Positions 42,302 through 49,795 of a stretch of DNA of 55,449 nt are shown piece by piece (position 1 is the first letter of the stretch; each line of letters begins with the position of its first letter). The notes below the pieces were generated by a model. The model was not told where the DNA came from. It ran no database searches and was given only the letters and a program-made list of their open reading frames with translations. The DNA lies in assembly GCA_937976375.1 (NCBI GenBank), contig CALJRU010000015.1:1-55449 (forward strand), read 5' to 3'. This DNA is from an uncultured Peptococcaceae bacterium. GTDB taxonomy: Bacteria > Bacillota > Peptococcia > Peptococcales > Peptococcaceae. The translations under genes were made by a program, and so were the position numbers.

Positions 42302-42805
42302 GTGGATTTTGAAAGGGTATTTAAGGTGTATTTTAAGGATGTGTTCTTATACGTGCGCAGTTTATCGGCGGAAGAAGGGCTGGCTGAAGAGATCACTCAG
42401 GAAACGTTTGTTAAAGCATTAAAAGCACTTGATTCGTTTGATGGGAAAAAAGACATACGAGCATGGTTATTTGCTATCGCTAGAAATACATATTATTCAT
42501 ATTTACGGCAGCAGAAAAAGCTGGCGGATGAACCGTTGGATGACCATGCGCAATTTGACCATACAGACTTCACGATGCGATTTGTTGACGAAGAACGCGC
42601 TTTTCTCGTCCATCAATTTCTTCATGGCATGAAAGAACCCTATAAAGAAGTGTTTAATCTGCGTGTTTTTGGCGAATTGTCTTTTGAAAAGATCGGTAGG
42701 ATTTTTGGGAAAAGCACAGGATGGGCACGTGTGACATATTATCGAGCAAAACAGCAAATGATTGATTATATGGAGGTGATTGACAATGAAGACACTCCCT
42801 TGTGA
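42302..42805 (+). CDS. ECF-family RNA polymerase sigma factor
   Basis: A 167-residue sigma factor with only regions 2 and 4. Region 2 is recognisable in 'YFKDVFLYVRSLS' and 'EITQETFVKALKALDSFDGK' near 30-49 with 'IRAWLFAIARNTYYSYLRQQ' near 52-71; region 4 in 'EVFNLRVFGELSFEKIGRIFGKSTGWARVTYYRAKQQM' in parts near 116-153. It starts with GTG 42302 behind AAGGGGG; the ATG two bases earlier is out of frame. It overlaps the anti-sigma gene by 20 bp and is preceded by an ECF-type promoter. Confidence 0.92.
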   Translation: MDFERVFKVYFKDVFLYVRSLSAEEGLAEEITQETFVKALKALDSFDGKKDIRAWLFAIARNTYYSYLRQQKKLADEPLDDHAQFDHTDFTMRFVDEERAFLVHQFLHGMKEPYKEVFNLRVFGELSFEKIGRIFGKSTGWARVTYYRAKQQMIDYMEVIDNEDTPL

Positions 42806-43460
42806 CATTGTGCGTGATCTTTTACCACTGTATGTTGATGATGTCGTTCATGACACGACAAGGCTTGCGATTAAACAGCATCTGCAAACATGTGATGCGT
42901 GCAGAATGGAGGCGGAACGAATGAATGCTCATATGGAATTGCCGATTAACGAAAATGTACAACATGCAGAAGCACAGATTTTGAATAACTTAAAAAAACG
43001 CCTTTTTAGAAAAAAAGTGATTGTGTCAATTTTTTCCATTGCAATAGCGATTCTCGTTCTGTTTTCTGTTTACTCTTATATGGCTCTTACTGAAGTTGCT
43101 ATACCATACGATGCGCACAACATGACAATAAGTGAACAAGATGGTCAGCTTTATATTCGTTATCATTATGACGATGCAGCTTGTGACGGTTCGGTGGCAT
43201 TTGATCCTGCTGTGATAACGATTGATGGACAGGAGCAGATGGTAGTGGGCGTTTATTACTATGAGACATTATGGTCCAAATATGTGGCACCGTATCTACC
43301 GATTGGTAAAAAGTCTGCTACAGAGTTGGCGTTTTGCCTTGGAGACTTCGATGAGATTGATCGGGTTTATTATGGAGGCTTTGATTTAAAAAACGGTCAT
43401 TTTGATTATGAGGCAGCAATTGGTGACATGAATTTGGTATGGGAGAAAAATGCATCTTGA
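42786..43460 (+). CDS. Zinc-finger anti-sigma factor, single-pass membrane protein
   Basis: A 224-residue protein. The N-terminal ZAS-type anti-sigma domain begins MKTLPCDIVRDLLPLYVDD and contains the zinc motif HLQTCDAC (Hx3Cx2C) near 31-38. A membrane helix follows near 80-100, then an outer domain of about 120 residues with no family I recognise. It should hold the ECF factor inactive until an envelope signal acts on the outer domain. I use ATG 42786, placed 6 bp after GGAGGTG; a TTG two codons earlier is less likely. Overlap with the sigma gene indicates coupled synthesis. Confidence 0.88.
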   Translation: MKTLPCDIVRDLLPLYVDDVVHDTTRLAIKQHLQTCDACRMEAERMNAHMELPINENVQHAEAQILNNLKKRLFRKKVIVSIFSIAIAILVLFSVYSYMALTEVAIPYDAHNMTISEQDGQLYIRYHYDDAACDGSVAFDPAVITIDGQEQMVVGVYYYETLWSKYVAPYLPIGKKSATELAFCLGDFDEIDRVYYGGFDLKNGHFDYEAAIGDMNLVWEKNAS

Positions 43461-43875
43461 TGGAAATGGTTTGTGTTTTTTTAATCGTGATGAATATATA
43501 ATTTTGCGGTTGCCTATTCAAGAGGCATATTTAATTAGTATAGATATTATTTATCAATCGTTCTCATCAATTGTCTTAAATATTTGAGAAAATGATGCAT
43601 TTTTAATGTTTTGAGGATGAGGGCCATACTTTGTCAATAATTTCGCGAATTAGCACAATTGTGAAAAAATTCGCTAAAGTAAAAGGCGAATCAGATCTCA
43701 TAGTTTTTATCTAAATAAAGAGAAAATATATATGAAGCATAAATTAACAGCAGCATACATTAAATATTTTAGGTCGCAATTTTGCGAAAGATGTGATAAA
43801 TTAGAAGAGTAATGTAGTGGTTCAGGGACTTAGGCAATACTGAACCGAAAAATTAGAATTGGGGGCTTATAATTT
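43461..43875 (+). promoter_or_regulatory. Long structured leader/intergenic region before the aminotransferase
   Basis: This 415-bp AT-rich gap holds several ordered elements. At 43659-43676 TTGTGAA-AAAA-TTCGCTA resembles a Rex half-site pair (TTGTGAA-n4-TTCACAA) with two mismatches. At 43732-43812 there is a 26-codon frame (see separate entry). At 43819-43846 the hairpin GGTTCAG / CTGAACC with a 14-nt loop is followed by an A-rich stretch and then GGGGGC before the gene. I saw no clear -35/-10 pair and no riboswitch I can name. Confidence 0.45.
43732..43812 (+). CDS. Possible 26-residue leader peptide
   Basis: A small frame MKHKLTAAYIKYFRSQF continuing CERCDKLEE, with AAGAGA 8-13 bp upstream. 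It has a CxxC pair and four aromatic residues within ten codons. It ends 6 bp before a 7-bp-stem hairpin that lies between it and the aminotransferase start. It could be a leader peptide coupling translation to expression of the aminotransferase, or chance. I have no homology support. Confidence 0.25.
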   Translation: MKHKLTAAYIKYFRSQFCERCDKLEE

Positions 43876-45069
43876 ATGAAATGCTCAAATCGTATTAGCA
43901 ATATGCAGGAATCTCCAATCCGTAAATTGGTTCCTTATGCAAACGCGGCTCGTGCAAATGGCAAAAAAGTTTATCCGCTGAACATTGGTCAGCCTGATAT
44001 CAAAACTCCAGAAGGTTATTTCGATGCAATTAAGAACTTCAAACAGGATGTTCTCGAATATGCAGATTCTCACGGGGATTTCACTCTGATTGACAAGATC
44101 AGCGAATATTACAAACGCAACAATATGGATTTTGCTCCAGAAGATATTTTAATCACCAACGGTGGTTCTGAAGCATTGATGTTTGCTATGATCGCTATCT
44201 GCGATCCTGGTGAATCCGTCGTTGTTGTAGAACCTTTCTACACCAACTACAATGGCTTCGCTTCTGCAGTAAGTGTTGGCGTTGAAGGTATCGTTACCAA
44301 AGCTGAAAATGGCTATCGTCTGCCATCTAAGGAAGAAGTCTTGGCTCAGATCAGCGACAAGGCACGTGCCATCATCATCACCAACCCAAGCAACCCTACT
44401 GGTGTTGTTTACACCAAAGAAGAATTGCAGATGGTTGCAGAAATCGCTGTTGAAAAAGATTTGTTCGTTATCGCTGACGAAGTATATCGTGAATTCGTTT
44501 ATGATGGTGAATTCTACAGCCTGGCTTACTTCCCAGAACTGAAAGACCGTCTCATCATGATCGACTCTGTATCCAAACGTTACAGCGCTTGCGGTGCTCG
44601 TATCGGTAGCTTGGCTTGCAAGAACCCTGAAGTGATTGCAAACGTTCTGAAGCTCTGCCAGGGCCGTCTCTCTGTATCTACTTTGGACATGATCGGTGCT
44701 ACCGCTCTCTATGCAGATACACCAAAGAGCTATCTTGACGAAGTTAACGAAGAATACAAACATCGTCGCGATGTTACTTATGATGCATTGCAGAAGATGG
44801 ATGGCGTTGTTTGCGCTAAGCCAGAAGGTGCTTTCTATATTTCCGTTAAGCTCCCAGTCGATGATTCCGAAAAATTCATTATCTGGATGCTTGAAAACTT
44901 CGACTATAACGGTGAAACCCTTATGATGGCTCCTCTTGCAAGCTTCTATTCTCAGCCTGGCCATGGCGTTGATGAAGTACGTATCGCATACGTTCTTAAC
45001 GCTGATGACATGGAAAAATCCATGGTTGTTCTGTCCAAGGCATTGGAAGCATATCCAGGCCGCAAATAA
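43876..45069 (+). CDS. PLP-dependent class I aminotransferase (aspartate aminotransferase-like)
   Basis: A 397-residue fold-type I aminotransferase. The PLP-binding lysine is Lys234 in SVSKRYSACGARIG, with 'NGGSEALMFAM' near 95-105 for phosphate binding, 'TNPSNPTG' near 169-176 and 'IADEVYREFVYDG' near 199-211. The substrate is likely Asp or another common amino acid but is not defined by sequence. Codon choice is strongly biased to CTG, CGT, GGT, AAC and GAA, unlike the AT-rich neighbours, which suggests very high expression, for instance in amino-acid fermentation. It has a long leader and its own terminator. Confidence 0.88.
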   Translation: MKCSNRISNMQESPIRKLVPYANAARANGKKVYPLNIGQPDIKTPEGYFDAIKNFKQDVLEYADSHGDFTLIDKISEYYKRNNMDFAPEDILITNGGSEALMFAMIAICDPGESVVVVEPFYTNYNGFASAVSVGVEGIVTKAENGYRLPSKEEVLAQISDKARAIIITNPSNPTGVVYTKEELQMVAEIAVEKDLFVIADEVYREFVYDGEFYSLAYFPELKDRLIMIDSVSKRYSACGARIGSLACKNPEVIANVLKLCQGRLSVSTLDMIGATALYADTPKSYLDEVNEEYKHRRDVTYDALQKMDGVVCAKPEGAFYISVKLPVDDSEKFIIWMLENFDYNGETLMMAPLASFYSQPGHGVDEVRIAYVLNADDMEKSMVVLSKALEAYPGRK

Positions 45070-45083
45070 TTATTGCTAAAACG

Positions 45084-45122
45084 AAAAATCGCTTGTTCCG
45101 ATTTCGGAGCAAGCGATTTTTT
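45084..45122 (+). terminator. Rho-independent terminator of the aminotransferase
   Basis: Long stem AAAAATCGCTTG...TCC pairing with GGA...CAAGCGATTTTT, followed by a T-run. Confidence 0.9.
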
Positions 45123-45124
45123 TA

Positions 45125-45164
45125 TAAAAAAACCTTTACACAATGGCAAACATTGCGTAAAGGT
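45125..45164 (-). terminator. Rho-independent terminator of the convergent gene
   Basis: Stem ACCTTTACACAATG / CATTGCGTAAAGGT with a 5-nt loop; an A-run at 45125-45131 gives the T-run on the minus strand. It ends the gene at 45170-45766. Confidence 0.88.
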
Positions 45165-45169
45165 AAATG

Positions 45170-45766
45170 CTATTCTAAAATAATAAAAGATTCTTGATTG
45201 AGACGATTGATCATCTGACTGCCGGCAGTATTGCCGTTGTAGATGAAAATATGACTGTCACCAATGACATCAAACTGGTTATCGAGCAAAATTTGACCGA
45301 TGCCTTTGTTGAGCAATGTTTCTGCTACATTGGAGAAAATCAAATGATTAGGTGTTTGTTCCACGATCTCATCGACTTTTTCTGGAATCTTTTCAGGGAT
45401 GTCTTCTTTTAAATTGATTTCAGTGAGGGAATCGTTGCATTCATCACGAAGAAAGGTGACCAGTTTTTCGTCCAGCCGGCGCACTTTGGACATTTCTTCG
45501 AGAAGCATCTGATAAGCAGTTTGTCCCTGGTTGTTGCCGATATAAATATAAATATCGGTGCCAACAACATTGGTAAATTGATGAGAAGTCAAAAACAGTT
45601 TGCTGCTGACTTGATTGGCTTGTGTTATGCTGAAGATCACCTTGTCAGAACCATCATTGGTTATTTGTTGGAGCGCATCGTCGGTAAGGACATCGTCTAC
45701 CTTATATTCGAGCAGATCCATGTTTGTGCAAACCTTTCTGACTAAGGCTTCTTTCGTGGGTCTCAT
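45170..45766 (-). CDS. Unknown protein with two internal repeats
   Basis: A 198-residue, probably cytoplasmic acidic protein that I do not recognise. It contains an internal duplication. Unit one, about residues 42-90, has VIFS (43-46), HQFTNVVG (62-69), IYIGN (74-78) and YQML (85-88). Unit two, about 141-190, has LIFS, NQFDVIG (163-169), IYNGN (175-179) and SQMI (183-186). The order and spacing agree within two residues. A charged linker (about 91-139, EDIPEKIPEKVDEI) joins them. AGGAGG precedes the ATG and a -10-like TATAAT lies upstream on the minus strand. It is monocistronic. Confidence 0.7.
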   Translation of the reverse strand: MRPTKEALVRKVCTNMDLLEYKVDDVLTDDALQQITNDGSDKVIFSITQANQVSSKLFLTSHQFTNVVGTDIYIYIGNNQGQTAYQMLLEEMSKVRRLDEKLVTFLRDECNDSLTEINLKEDIPEKIPEKVDEIVEQTPNHLIFSNVAETLLNKGIGQILLDNQFDVIGDSHIFIYNGNTAGSQMINRLNQESFIILE

Positions 45767-45884
45767 AAAAAATACCTCCTGATGGATGGAATGTAATTAT
45801 TATAACACATTGTCAGAAAATGCGATATAGGAGACATCAATATTTTTTGAGTGATATGATTATTCATCATGAAAATCATGATCA

Positions 45885-46613
45885 TCAATTGATGATGAAA
45901 AAAATGTTGTCGACCAAAATAGTGATCAGGACACCCGTAGAGAGAAACGGAATGAGCGGAAGGGCTGTTTTTACAGATGCTTTATTTCTTATTAAAAGTA
46001 CGAGTGCGTAACACAATGCACTGAGTGTTCCAATGAGAAAAGCAGTGGTGATATCAGAATAGCCAAGATAAAAACCGGTAATGGCCATAAATAGACCGTC
46101 ACCATTGCCAAGAGCGTTTGGCCAGAAGTGTGAAATAACAAGCAACGGCAACGAGACGAGGCAAGCACCAATCAGCTGGCTGAGCCATTGATGGCTGCCA
46201 AAAAAGAAGGTGTCAATGATGAGCACGCAGGCTAAAAGCAATAAATCTGAATCGTGTATGTGTTGCGTTTGCCAATCATCAATGCTAAGCAGCAATAGGC
46301 ACGCAAAACAGAATAAAAGGAGAATGCCGTGAAAAAATGTGTGTGTGCTGAGAGCTAGGATGATACCGACAAGGATACTTAAACATTCAACGATGGGGAG
46401 CATGATGGGAATGGCGGTCCCGCAATAACGGCAGCGGCCGTGGCAATGGAGGTAGCTAAAAATGGGGATCAGATCTTTGGGCGAAAGTACATGGCCGCAA
46501 TTCATGCAATAAGAACGGCCTTTTTGCGAGATGCTTTTTTGACGACGTTCAGCAAAGCAGGGAATAAAACTGCCAAGACAGATGCTGAGTATAAAAAGAA
46601 TAAGGGTTTGCAA
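45885..46613 (-). CDS. pilD: Type IV prepilin peptidase
   Basis: A 242-residue membrane aspartyl protease that cleaves and methylates type IV prepilins or pseudopilins. It shows the N-terminal 'LGSFIPCFAERR' near 13-24, the cytoplasmic zinc motif of two CxxC pairs (Cys36/39, Cys61/64), and the catalytic aspartates in SIDDWQTQHIHD (Asp112 or 113) and GNGDG (Asp172). About eight membrane helices are predicted by eye. The G-x-G-D-x-K-L box is modified to GNGDGLF. It is divergent from pilT with 27 bp between the starts. Adjoining AT-rich palindromes at 45860-45890 may end it. Confidence 0.88.
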   Translation of the reverse strand: MQTLILFILSICLGSFIPCFAERRQKSISQKGRSYCMNCGHVLSPKDLIPIFSYLHCHGRCRYCGTAIPIMLPIVECLSILVGIILALSTHTFFHGILLLFCFACLLLLSIDDWQTQHIHDSDLLLLACVLIIDTFFFGSHQWLSQLIGACLVSLPLLVISHFWPNALGNGDGLFMAITGFYLGYSDITTAFLIGTLSALCYALVLLIRNKASVKTALPLIPFLSTGVLITILVDNIFFIIN

Positions 46614-46640
46614 ATAATCACCTCAGAAAGGATGAGAGCT

Positions 46641-47699
46641 GTGGATTTCTTTCGAATAGCCGTAGAGAAGAACGCGACCGATCTGCATATAGAGGCAGGT
46701 GGAAATGTGGCATGCCGGTCGTTTGGCAGGATGGTGTCATTGGGCGAGTGCTCTAGGGACGCGTATCAGATGATGGAAGAGCGACTGTTGGCATATCAAG
46801 CCAAAGATACTTTTATTGTAAAGAATGATGAGAATAGGGTCAAAGATTTTTCATGTCATGCTGATGAATTTGGTCGTTTGCGGGTGCGGCGCTACCGTTC
46901 TCAGGGAAAAGCGTGCATGGCGATTCGATTTTTGCCGCAGCAGGTGCCAACGCCTGAAGCCTTAAAATGGCCGCAGACGATGTATTCGTTTCCTTTGCAG
47001 CACCAAGGACTGATATTGGTAACAGGTGCATCAGGCAGCGGAAAGTCAACAACTTTAGCTGCAATGATTGAAGCAATCAATCGTCAGCGTGCGTGTCATA
47101 TTGTTACCTTTGAAGAGCCCATTGAATATGTTTTTCAAGGAAAACAGGCACTGATTCATCAATGTGCAGTGCCGGATGATGTGGGGTCTTTTGCGGAAGG
47201 CGCTAAAGATGCTTTGCGCATGGATGCAGATGTAATCATGCTGGGAGAATTGTCAGATCTTGAGACCATGAGGGCGGCATTAAAACTCGTCGAGAGCGGT
47301 CATTTGGTCTTGGCGACAATGCACACAGGCGCAGCGGCTGAGGCGGTGGGGTATTTTGTCCATCATTTTCCAGCCGTGGAACAGTCCTTAGTCTGTCATC
47401 AGTTGTCCATGATGCTGCGGGCGGTTGTTTCACAGCGCTTGCTGCCACATGCCCATGTTGCGCAGTTGGTGCCTGTTTATGAGATCTTGCTGCGTAATCA
47501 GGCGGTTGCGCGCCAAATACGGGATGGTGATTTCGCGCAGCTGGCAGCGAGTATGGAACTGGGACACGCTGAGGGAATGATGCTGCTTGAAGAACAGTTG
47601 GCAGAACTGGTGCAAAAAGAAATGGTGACATATTCTGATGCGCTGTTGGCCGCCAATCATCCTGAGCGGCTGCGCCAAATATTTGAAAAAAAGCGTTGA
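46641..47699 (+). CDS. pilT: PilT-like type IV pilus retraction ATPase
   Basis: A 352-residue secretion-superfamily ATPase. The N-terminal PAS-like domain begins 'DFFRIAVEKNATDLHIEAGG', Walker A is GASGSGKSTT at 129-138, the Asp-box reads TFEEPIEYVF near 156-165, Walker B-like 'DADVIMLGELSD' near 195-206, and the His-box LVLATMHTGAA near 222-232. PilT normally has GEMRDLET; here it is GELSDLET. Length fits PilT and not the longer PilB. I prefer GTG 46641 (AAAGGA 8 bp upstream); ATG 46632 sits on the ribosome binding site. No pilins or other assembly genes are in the window. Confidence 0.85.
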   Translation: MDFFRIAVEKNATDLHIEAGGNVACRSFGRMVSLGECSRDAYQMMEERLLAYQAKDTFIVKNDENRVKDFSCHADEFGRLRVRRYRSQGKACMAIRFLPQQVPTPEALKWPQTMYSFPLQHQGLILVTGASGSGKSTTLAAMIEAINRQRACHIVTFEEPIEYVFQGKQALIHQCAVPDDVGSFAEGAKDALRMDADVIMLGELSDLETMRAALKLVESGHLVLATMHTGAAAEAVGYFVHHFPAVEQSLVCHQLSMMLRAVVSQRLLPHAHVAQLVPVYEILLRNQAVARQIRDGDFAQLAASMELGHAEGMMLLEEQLAELVQKEMVTYSDALLAANHPERLRQIFEKKR

Positions 47700-47782
47700 A
47701 CGCAGGTTTTTCTTTCGATGATAGGCTGTGGTTATATTTTTCCTCACAATTCTGTAAATATGATAAAAATGTGCGCCATTAC

Positions 47783-47811
47783 TGGATTTATGACGCCTCA
47801 TCGGCTATAAT
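47783..47811 (+). promoter_or_regulatory. Promoter of the glycolytic operon
   Basis: -10 TATAAT (47806-47811) with a weak -35 TGGATT (47783-47788) at 17 bp, 33 bp before pgk. No GapR/CggR gene or operator is visible here. Confidence 0.55.
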
Positions 47812-47844
47812 GAGGTTATAATTTTGACTGTCAGGGGGATAGAC

Positions 47845-49038
47845 ATGGGTAAAAAGACAATTGCGGATATCGATGTCAGCGGAAAACGTGCATTGGTCCG
47901 CGTAGATTTTAATGTTCCTAGAGATAAAGCAACAGGCGAGATTACGGATGATGTTCGTATGCGCGCCGCCTTACCAACGATAGAGTATTTGATTGATCAC
48001 GATGCAAAAGTTATTTTAATGAGCCATCTTGGCCGTCCAAAAGGCAAAGTGGTTGAAGAACTGCGCTTGAACAAAGTGGCAGAACACTTGAGTGAATTGC
48101 TGGGCAAACCAGTGACCAAGCTGGATGAATGTGTTGGTCCTGAAGTTGAACAGGCTGTGGCCAATATGAAAAACGGCGATGTTATCCTGCTCGAAAATAT
48201 TCGTTTCCATCCTGAAGAAGAAAAGAACGATGTTCATTTTGCTAAGAAATTGGCTGCTTTGGGTGATATTTTTGTCAATGATGCTTTTGGCACTGCGCAT
48301 CGTGCGCATTGCTCCACTGCCGGCATTGGCACGTATTTGCCAAGCGTAAGTGGTTTCTTAATGAAGAAGGAACTGGCTGGGCTTGGTGCTGCGCTGATGA
48401 ACCCAGAAAAACCATTTGTGGCAATCATCGGTGGTGCGAAAATTTCTGATAAGATTGGTGTCGTCAGTTATCTGATCGGTAAAGCTGATACCATTATCAT
48501 TGGCGGCGGGATGGCTAATACGTTCCTGGCCGCACAGGGTTATGACATGAAGGCCTCTCTTGTGGAACCAGAAAGCATTGAAGTGGCTAAAGAAACCTTA
48601 GCACAGGCTGCCAATGCAGGTACCGATTTGCTGCTGCCAGTTGATGTAACCATCGCTGCTGCTTTTGATGCACCTGAAACGGCAAAGACAGTAGATGTCG
48701 ATGCTATTGATGATGGCTGGATGGCTTTGGATATCGGACCAAAAACAGTGGCACTGGCGGAAGAAAAAATCAGCACAGCAAAAACCGTTATCTGGAATGG
48801 GCCAATGGGTGTGTTTGAACAGGACGCTTTCGCTGTTGGGACCAATGCCCTGGCGAAAGCAGTGGCACTTTCCGATGCATATTCTGTTGTTGGCGGCGGC
48901 GATTCTGTAGCAGCTGTCAAGAAATCTGGTATGGCTGACAAGATCAATCATATCTCCACTGGCGGCGGTGCTTCTCTGGAATTTATGGAAGGCCGTCTGC
49001 TTCCAGGCCTGTCTGTACTCGAAGAGCGGGAGGATTAA
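47845..49038 (+). CDS. pgk: Phosphoglycerate kinase
   Basis: A 397-residue kinase making ATP and 3-phosphoglycerate from 1,3-bisphosphoglycerate. The N-terminal signature is RALVRVDFNVP near 15-25, with 'LMSHLGRPKG' near 55-64, 'FVNDAFGTAHRAHCST' near 142-157 and the nucleotide loop 'GGGDSVAAVKKSG' near 352-364. I start at ATG 47845 behind AGGGGG; the TTG seven codons upstream is unlikely. It leads pgk-tpiA-gpmI-eno; the common first gene gapA is missing here. Confidence 0.97.
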   Translation: MGKKTIADIDVSGKRALVRVDFNVPRDKATGEITDDVRMRAALPTIEYLIDHDAKVILMSHLGRPKGKVVEELRLNKVAEHLSELLGKPVTKLDECVGPEVEQAVANMKNGDVILLENIRFHPEEEKNDVHFAKKLAALGDIFVNDAFGTAHRAHCSTAGIGTYLPSVSGFLMKKELAGLGAALMNPEKPFVAIIGGAKISDKIGVVSYLIGKADTIIIGGGMANTFLAAQGYDMKASLVEPESIEVAKETLAQAANAGTDLLLPVDVTIAAAFDAPETAKTVDVDAIDDGWMALDIGPKTVALAEEKISTAKTVIWNGPMGVFEQDAFAVGTNALAKAVALSDAYSVVGGGDSVAAVKKSGMADKINHISTGGGASLEFMEGRLLPGLSVLEERED

Positions 49039-49039
49039 A

Positions 49040-49795
49040 ATGAAAAGACGTCCGTTGTTTGTGGCCAATTGGAAAATGAATAAAACCATGGCTGACACAC
49101 AAGGCTTTTTGGATGTATTTACCACGTATGAACTGCCAGATTCATCAGATGCGGCTATTTGCGCACCTTTCTTAGATTTGACAGTATTGCGCAATCAGAA
49201 GAAAGTTGCTGTTGGGGCTGAAGATGTATATCCTGCAGAAAAAGGTGCTTATACTGGTGAGATTTCTGCAGAAATGCTCAAAGAATGCAACGTCAAGTAT
49301 GTCATTGTAGGACATAGTGAACGTCGCCAGATTTTGGGTGAATCGGATGCGTTTGTGGCAGAAAAATATCATTACTGCACAGAGAATGAGTTGGTACCAA
49401 TTCTTTGCGTGGGAGAAACGTTAGAACAGCGTGAAGCTGGCGAAGCAGAAAAGTGGTGCAAAGGGCAGCTCGATGCTGTGTTCCAAAATGCTGATGCGCT
49501 GCCAGAAGAAATTGTTGTGGCGTATGAGCCAATTTGGGCGATCGGCACCGGAAAAACAGCTACTGCTGACGATGCTCAGCAGATGATCGGCGCGCTGCGT
49601 GGTCATCTTGCGGGTTTGATTGGCGAAGAAAAAGCAGATGCTGCACGGCTGCTCTATGGTGGCTCTGCAAAACCAAGCAACATTCGAGAATTGATGGCTC
49701 AGCCGGACATTGATGGTGGCTTGATTGGCGGCGCCAGCTTGGACCCAGAAAGCTTTTTTGCGCTGATAAAAGAAGGAAGTGCCGATATTGACTAA
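49040..49795 (+). CDS. tpiA: Triosephosphate isomerase
   Basis: A 251-residue TIM barrel interconverting dihydroxyacetone phosphate and glyceraldehyde-3-phosphate. Catalytic features are FVANWKMNK (Lys near 12), VGHSERR (His near 95) and the AYEPIWAIGTGKTA loop with the catalytic Glu near 166. GGGAGGA precedes ATG 49040, one base after the pgk stop. A longer in-frame start inside pgk is rejected. The end overlaps gpmI by 8 bp. Confidence 0.97.
   Translation: MKRRPLFVANWKMNKTMADTQGFLDVFTTYELPDSSDAAICAPFLDLTVLRNQKKVAVGAEDVYPAEKGAYTGEISAEMLKECNVKYVIVGHSERRQILGESDAFVAEKYHYCTENELVPILCVGETLEQREAGEAEKWCKGQLDAVFQNADALPEEIVVAYEPIWAIGTGKTATADDAQQMIGALRGHLAGLIGEEKADAARLLYGGSAKPSNIRELMAQPDIDGGLIGGASLDPESFFALIKEGSADID

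Noticed and set aside
45845..45905. Clustered ATCATGA/TCATCAATTGATGA palindromes as a protein-binding site
   Set aside because: Low-complexity AT-rich repeats at the end of the prepilin peptidase gene; a weak terminator is as likely and I cannot support an operator.
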